From Cyclobacteriaceae bacterium (GTDB taxonomy: Bacteria > Bacteroidota > Bacteroidia > Cytophagales > Cyclobacteriaceae): 64,000 nt of DNA. Positions 60,305 through 64,000 of the stretch are shown here, piece after piece. The translations under genes and the position numbers were made by a program. How positions within the stretch are numbered: position 1 is the stretch's first letter; each line of letters opens with the position of its first letter. The stretch spans positions 387,001 to 451,000 of the forward strand of contig JAHBTY010000002.1 in the NCBI GenBank assembly GCA_019638355.1. Reading direction: 5' to 3'. The notes under the pieces are model-generated. The model was not told the origin of the DNA and ran no database searches. It worked only from the letters and a program-made list of their open reading frames with translations.

Positions 60305-61537
60305 ATGAATCCAATTAACAGAAAGTCCATTGTCGTTGGCGTCCTGTTTGTACTGGCGCTCATTTTCTTCATTATTGTAAATCCGTTTTCGTGGAACGAT
60401 GCCGGTAACCGCACAGTTGTAGAGCGTACCAATGGTGAACAAATTGTTCAATTTGCACCGGGTATTTTTTATGCCGGCTTCTTTGCCAAAGAAAAAGAAT
60501 GGCCCAATCAAATTTCGGTTACCTACCAGGAAACCAATCCAAAACTAGAATTGGAAGACAACGGTATTGAAGTAGGTCAGATTATGATCCGCTTTAGCGA
60601 TGCTACCACTGCCGAGGTTCGTGGTATTACCCAATTCATTTTGCCATCCGATGAAAAAGAAATGATTTTGATTCATAACACGCACCGCACACCGCAATCG
60701 CTGGTAGTAAAACGCCTGGCGCCTTACACCAAAGAATGCTTGCAATCATCCGCTCAGCTAATGAGCAGCGAAAAACACTACGGTGGCGGTCGTGCTCAAA
60801 TGGCCCAGGATTTTCTCGATCAGTTAAAAGAAGGTGTGTTCTTATTAAAAACCGAAGAGAATTTAGTTTACGATTCGCTCGAAATGGAAAAGAAGCGTAT
60901 TTATCAGACCGAAATTCAGATAGACTCCAAAACATTAGCTCCTAAGCGCAAAATCTCTTCTATAAAAGAATATGGCATTACCGTGGCCGATGCTGCTATT
61001 ACGGATGTGGACTACGAAGAAAAAGTAGATGAAAAATTAGTGAAGATTATTGATGCTGCAACCAAATCGGCTATTTCCAAACAAGAGTTGATGACAGCCC
61101 AACAACAAACTTTAACAGCCAAGGCAAAAGGTGAACAGGCGCTTGTTGAAATTGAATATCAGCAAAAGCAAGATCAAACTAAACAAGTGGTGGAAGCAGA
61201 AACAAAAGTAAAGGTGGCTGAACAAGATAAACTTCAGCAAAAGATTGCTTACGAAGCTTCTATTTTGGAAGCTCGTAAAATCAAAGAGTTAGCCGATGCG
61301 AATGCGTACGCCCGCCAGCGCATTATGCAAGCTGACGGTGCCCTTGAATTAAAACTGAAGGCCCAGGTTGAAGTACAAAAAGTGTGGGCCGATGCCTTTA
61401 GTAAATACCAGGGCGCAATTGTTCCACAAATTCAAACAGGGGCAGGCACAACCACCAATGGTGCATTGAGTTTTATGGACATCATGACTGCTAAAACAGC
61501 CAAAGATTTTGCATTGGATATGAAAAACAAAAATTAA
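60305..61537 (+). CDS. SPFH/Band 7 membrane protein (stomatin-like)
   Basis: 410 residues. One N-terminal membrane helix (about 8-27, IVVGVLFVLALIFFIIVNPF) is followed by a Band 7/SPFH domain (about 30-230) and a long coiled coil (about 235-370; QELMTAQQQTLTAKAKGEQA, VVEAETKVKVAEQDKLQQK). SPFH proteins form oligomeric rings that organise the membrane and often guard proteases such as FtsH. The local partner gene is the 39-residue peptide, not an NfeD or protease. A clear terminator follows. Confidence 0.92.
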   Translation: MNPINRKSIVVGVLFVLALIFFIIVNPFSWNDAGNRTVVERTNGEQIVQFAPGIFYAGFFAKEKEWPNQISVTYQETNPKLELEDNGIEVGQIMIRFSDATTAEVRGITQFILPSDEKEMILIHNTHRTPQSLVVKRLAPYTKECLQSSAQLMSSEKHYGGGRAQMAQDFLDQLKEGVFLLKTEENLVYDSLEMEKKRIYQTEIQIDSKTLAPKRKISSIKEYGITVADAAITDVDYEEKVDEKLVKIIDAATKSAISKQELMTAQQQTLTAKAKGEQALVEIEYQQKQDQTKQVVEAETKVKVAEQDKLQQKIAYEASILEARKIKELADANAYARQRIMQADGALELKLKAQVEVQKVWADAFSKYQGAIVPQIQTGAGTTTNGALSFMDIMTAKTAKDFALDMKNKN

Positions 61538-61558
61538 AAATTGCTTTTAGATAAGATG

Positions 61559-61582
61559 GGGCAACTTCGGTTGCCTCTTTTT
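61559..61582 (+). terminator. intrinsic terminator of the SPFH operon
   Basis: GGCAAC (61560-61565) and GTTGCC (61570-61575) pair around a TTCG tetraloop and are followed by a T-rich run to 61582. The final bases overlap the stop of the convergent cytochrome gene. Confidence 0.85.
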
Positions 61583-62651
61583 ATTTCAACTCTTTTATCC
61601 ATTGCCTTACCAGGGCTACTCCCTCATCGTGTGTAATGGAACGACCCAGTTCGGGCATCATTACCCCCGGATGAACAGATTCAATTCTATATTGAAGAAT
61701 AGAAGCATCCGGATTACCGGGTACAATTCCGTACAATAATCCACCGGAGCCTTTGCCTGCAGCTACCGGAGCTTTGCCAACTCCTAATCTTGATGGATCG
61801 CTTTCACTTGCCAATAAGTACAGTCCACTATTTTTTGCGGGTCCATCAGCCCGATGGCAATGCGCACAATTTATTTCGAGCCAGGCGCGCGCCCGATCGT
61901 TAATTGAAATAGACTCATCTTCGTACGATGCCAACTTATCAATCGCATTTATTGATGGCATACCCTGCAACAAATTATTCGTTTGCCAATACACCAACTG
62001 GTTATGTTTACCCGTAGAAAATTCCAAATCACCATTCAATTGCCTAGCACTTGGCCCAATGGGCATTACTTTATCGCCCCGTAAATGACAACCCTTGCAT
62101 TGATTCATATTGGGTACCACATACTGAATATTGCGAAGTTGGCCATCGGTATGTTTCCATGAAACAGGCATCGTTTTACCAGCCACATTCAGGTAAGCTT
62201 CGGTTTGTTCTTCGTTCCAGATGTAAGGCAAAGCTTTCCACACGCCAACTTCATTAATTAATAACCTCGTCTCGAGTATTCGAATGTCACTTTCTGGCTT
62301 ATTGAAATTGGCAGGGTAATAAAAATTTTTTATCAGGATTGTTCCTTCTGGAAAGTCAAATACATCATCAGGGTTATATTCAACTGTTCTTCCTTGCGGG
62401 ATTTTTACAAATCTTTTTTTAAAAGCATAATCTGTAAATAACGATGAGTTAAGTGCGTAAGGAACCGCACCTGCTACCGGATTAAGTTCATTCAAGGGTT
62501 CTTGAAAAAAACCGTACTCCGAAAGTTTTGTTTTGCCCAAATGCGAAAGATCAACTGTTGATACTGCTTCCGGCAAAACAACAGGCTCAGATTTCTTTTC
62601 CTGGCAGGCAATCAGGAATAACAACAGCACGGTAGTTGGTAATCGTTTCAT
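61581..62651 (-). CDS. diheme c-type cytochrome lipoprotein (SO2930/HNE_0200-like)
   Basis: 356 residues. The lipoprotein cysteine is C16 (LLLFLIACQEKKSE). Two heme c motifs are visible: MNQCKGCHLRG and INCAHCHRAD. The N-terminal half is a beta-rich domain (FSTLF-type pattern: LNSSLFTDYAFKKRFVKIP). This fits the TIGR03806 (SO2930/HNE_0200) family, whose genes occur next to TIGR03805 beta-helix proteins, exactly as here. It is probably an outer membrane or periplasmic electron carrier; its partner oxidation reaction is unknown. The two genes are 5 bases apart and co-transcribed. Confidence 0.88.
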   Translation of the reverse strand: MKRLPTTVLLLFLIACQEKKSEPVVLPEAVSTVDLSHLGKTKLSEYGFFQEPLNELNPVAGAVPYALNSSLFTDYAFKKRFVKIPQGRTVEYNPDDVFDFPEGTILIKNFYYPANFNKPESDIRILETRLLINEVGVWKALPYIWNEEQTEAYLNVAGKTMPVSWKHTDGQLRNIQYVVPNMNQCKGCHLRGDKVMPIGPSARQLNGDLEFSTGKHNQLVYWQTNNLLQGMPSINAIDKLASYEDESISINDRARAWLEINCAHCHRADGPAKNSGLYLLASESDPSRLGVGKAPVAAGKGSGGLLYGIVPGNPDASILQYRIESVHPGVMMPELGRSITHDEGVALVRQWIKELK

Positions 62652-62656
62652 CGCAC

Positions 62657-63889
62657 CTATATCCTAACACCTTCACAATCAAACTGGCGGGCGTCCTTTT
62701 TCAGGTTTTCAAAATCATTTGCAGCATCCAGATTGATTACAATAACTTTATCACCTTGCTGAACACAGATTTCCCGTTGTAACCGTGTAGGGTCTTCAAT
62801 ACCATCAAATACAATATCAGGTGGGTTCATAAATGATTTCATAAAAAATAGTTTACCAATATCATGACCCAGAGCCGGAAACCATTTACTATTCCGATAA
62901 TTGTTATCGTGAATGTAAATCCCGTATGGAAAAGGATTATACAACGAATCGGCCCTGAAATTATTGGCTACTGTTTGTACACCTCCAATGGAAGTTTCTT
63001 GTTCCACTTCACCTTCGTTTAAAGCAGCCACCAATTCGTAGCTGATTATTCCGGTACCTACTGTTTTATTGTCAATGATTTCATTCCCGGTTAACTCCAG
63101 GTTGTGTGTGGCCAAAATCATAACTCCTGTGCCCGGTGGAATACTTGCTACAATATTTCCTTTCATGGCAAAGTTGTCATGATTGTTTTCGCGAATAATA
63201 TTGTTGTAAACTTTGGTGGTATGTCCATACTGGGTTAGGCCTGGCAGATCAAAAATCAAAATACCGCCCGTGTTTTTGTACGCTTCGTTGCCATAGATTT
63301 CTACCCACCGCGAATTTTCACTTTCAATACCCGCCACATTCCAATACGCTTTACTATTGCGGATAATTACTGAATCGGATTGGCCCACATAAATACCAGC
63401 ATCGGACGAGCCCATGGCAATGCATTCATCAATCAACACGTGCTTACACAAAACGGGGTACAAGGCATACGCTCCATTTTCCGTTTTGGGTCCATCGGCC
63501 CACACCGAGCGAATTCTTTTTAATGTAATGCCCATCACTTCGCTCACTTTCAGGTTATCACCTTTTGCATCCTCAATCGAAAAATCTTCGAGCGTAATAT
63601 TTCTGCCATTGCTAACCAATAAACCTTGTGCTCCTTCGGTTTGATATTTAAACGACAATATGGTTTTATCCATTCCTTTTCCCCGGATAGTAATGTTGGA
63701 TTTTCCTTCCAGCATCAGACTTTTGGTGAACATAAAATTACCTTCCGGCAAGAAAAGCGTATCGCCATCCTGAATGGTTATCAATTGAGTTTGAAGACTC
63801 TGTTCAATACTTTGCCACACACGGGGTTCTGATTTTTGTATGGAGCAAGTCACGAACAAAACGGAAGCAATAAGGAGCGCGTAACGCAT
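62657..63889 (-). CDS. parallel beta-helix repeat lipoprotein (TIGR03805-like)
   Basis: 410 residues. The lipoprotein cysteine is C15 (IASVLFVTCSIQKSEP). The rest is a right-handed parallel beta-helix with repeats such as NITIRGKGMDKTILSFKYQ, NGRNITLEDFSIEDAKG, SDSVIIRNSKAYWNVAGIES and HDNFAMKGNIVASIPPG. This matches the family that always accompanies the diheme cytochrome next to it. Beta-helix proteins usually bind or cleave polysaccharides. It opens a two-gene operon on the minus strand. Confidence 0.88.
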   Translation of the reverse strand: MRYALLIASVLFVTCSIQKSEPRVWQSIEQSLQTQLITIQDGDTLFLPEGNFMFTKSLMLEGKSNITIRGKGMDKTILSFKYQTEGAQGLLVSNGRNITLEDFSIEDAKGDNLKVSEVMGITLKRIRSVWADGPKTENGAYALYPVLCKHVLIDECIAMGSSDAGIYVGQSDSVIIRNSKAYWNVAGIESENSRWVEIYGNEAYKNTGGILIFDLPGLTQYGHTTKVYNNIIRENNHDNFAMKGNIVASIPPGTGVMILATHNLELTGNEIIDNKTVGTGIISYELVAALNEGEVEQETSIGGVQTVANNFRADSLYNPFPYGIYIHDNNYRNSKWFPALGHDIGKLFFMKSFMNPPDIVFDGIEDPTRLQREICVQQGDKVIVINLDAANDFENLKKDARQFDCEGVRI

Positions 63890-63986
63890 ACAGTAGAATT
63901 TACTATTAAAGTTAAAGTTTTTACAATATGTTTCACTACCTGATTACGATTGTAACAATTTATTACCTTGAACAAAAAAATTAACT

Positions 63987-64000
63987 ATGATATTACGCGC
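63987..64000 (+). CDS. start of a further gene (truncated by window end)
   Basis: An ATG at 63987 follows a -7-like TACCTTGA at 63964-63971 by 15 bases, a spacing seen for other genes in this window, and is divergent from the beta-helix gene. Only four codons are visible, so nothing can be said about the product. Confidence 0.3.

Noticed and set aside
1-64000. Search by eye for tRNA, rRNA, transposase genes and phage genes
   Set aside because: No cloverleaf with the usual T-loop, no transposase motif with terminal repeats and no phage structural or integrase gene was found; short or degenerate ones could be missed.

Overview
The window looks like chromosomal DNA of a Bacteroidota bacterium, most likely of the order Cytophagales. 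The evidence is a gene for a secreted protein with a type IX secretion C-terminal sorting domain, the rpmB-rpmG-DUF4295-ftsY gene order, a large TonB-dependent receptor with a carboxypeptidase-regulatory N-terminus, bacillithiol genes (bshC, ytxJ), the agmatine route to putrescine, and many promoters with the Bacteroidota -7 element TAnnTTTG. Genes are dense, lie on both strands and have evenly mixed AT-leaning composition. I see no phage, no insertion sequence, no rRNA or tRNA gene and no CRISPR array.

Layout. 1-9.6 kb: the end of a kynurenine 3-monooxygenase gene, a secreted aminopeptidase P, an MltF-like lytic transglycosylase, a TonB-dependent receptor, an Omp85-like outer membrane protein and a DUF2461 protein. 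9.6-17.6 kb: murF, a type IX secretion cargo with FG-GAP repeats, a HAD hydrolase, and a two-component operon whose TPR histidine kinase and LuxR-type regulator are separated by a membrane protein and a small secreted protein with 11-residue repeats. 17.7-24.3 kb: ribosomal proteins L28 and L33, DUF4295, ftsY, a DUF6452-DUF6048 pair, rimO, bshC and 5-formyl-THF cyclo-ligase. 24.3-36.2 kb: an EamA/RarD permease, aguB-aguA, two paralogous membrane histidine kinases flanking mnmD-ispF, an M16 peptidase, a cation/proton antiporter and a fused alpha/beta E1 dehydrogenase. 36.2-47.4 kb: a large repetitive GGGSISG-motif protein, ytxJ, an OsmC protein, a TonB protein, chrA with a 2-oxoglutarate oxygenase, a Tat-exported superoxide dismutase, ribD, prmC and a thiamine-pyrophosphokinase-like protein.

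The most interesting region is 47.6-53.5 kb. Five tightly packed minus-strand genes (esterase, ATP-grasp ligase, GCS2-type carboxylate-amine ligase, class I glutamine amidotransferase, second ATP-grasp-like protein) and a divergent second esterase form what looks like a self-contained pathway that joins carboxylates to amines to make a small peptide-like metabolite. I know no product for it. Beyond it, 53.5-64 kb holds a DUF433/DUF5615 toxin-antitoxin pair, a HAD phosphatase, a WG-repeat protein, an NlpE-META lipoprotein, ornithine aminotransferase, a coiled-coil protein with an RmuC-like PD-(D/E)XK motif, a stand-alone GroES-like protein, a 39-residue membrane peptide ahead of an SPFH protein, and a diheme cytochrome/beta-helix lipoprotein pair.

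All gene calls come from reading the sequence and remembered family features; no database search was possible. Several starts were set by the position of a -7 element or by the signal peptide, and this is said where it applies.
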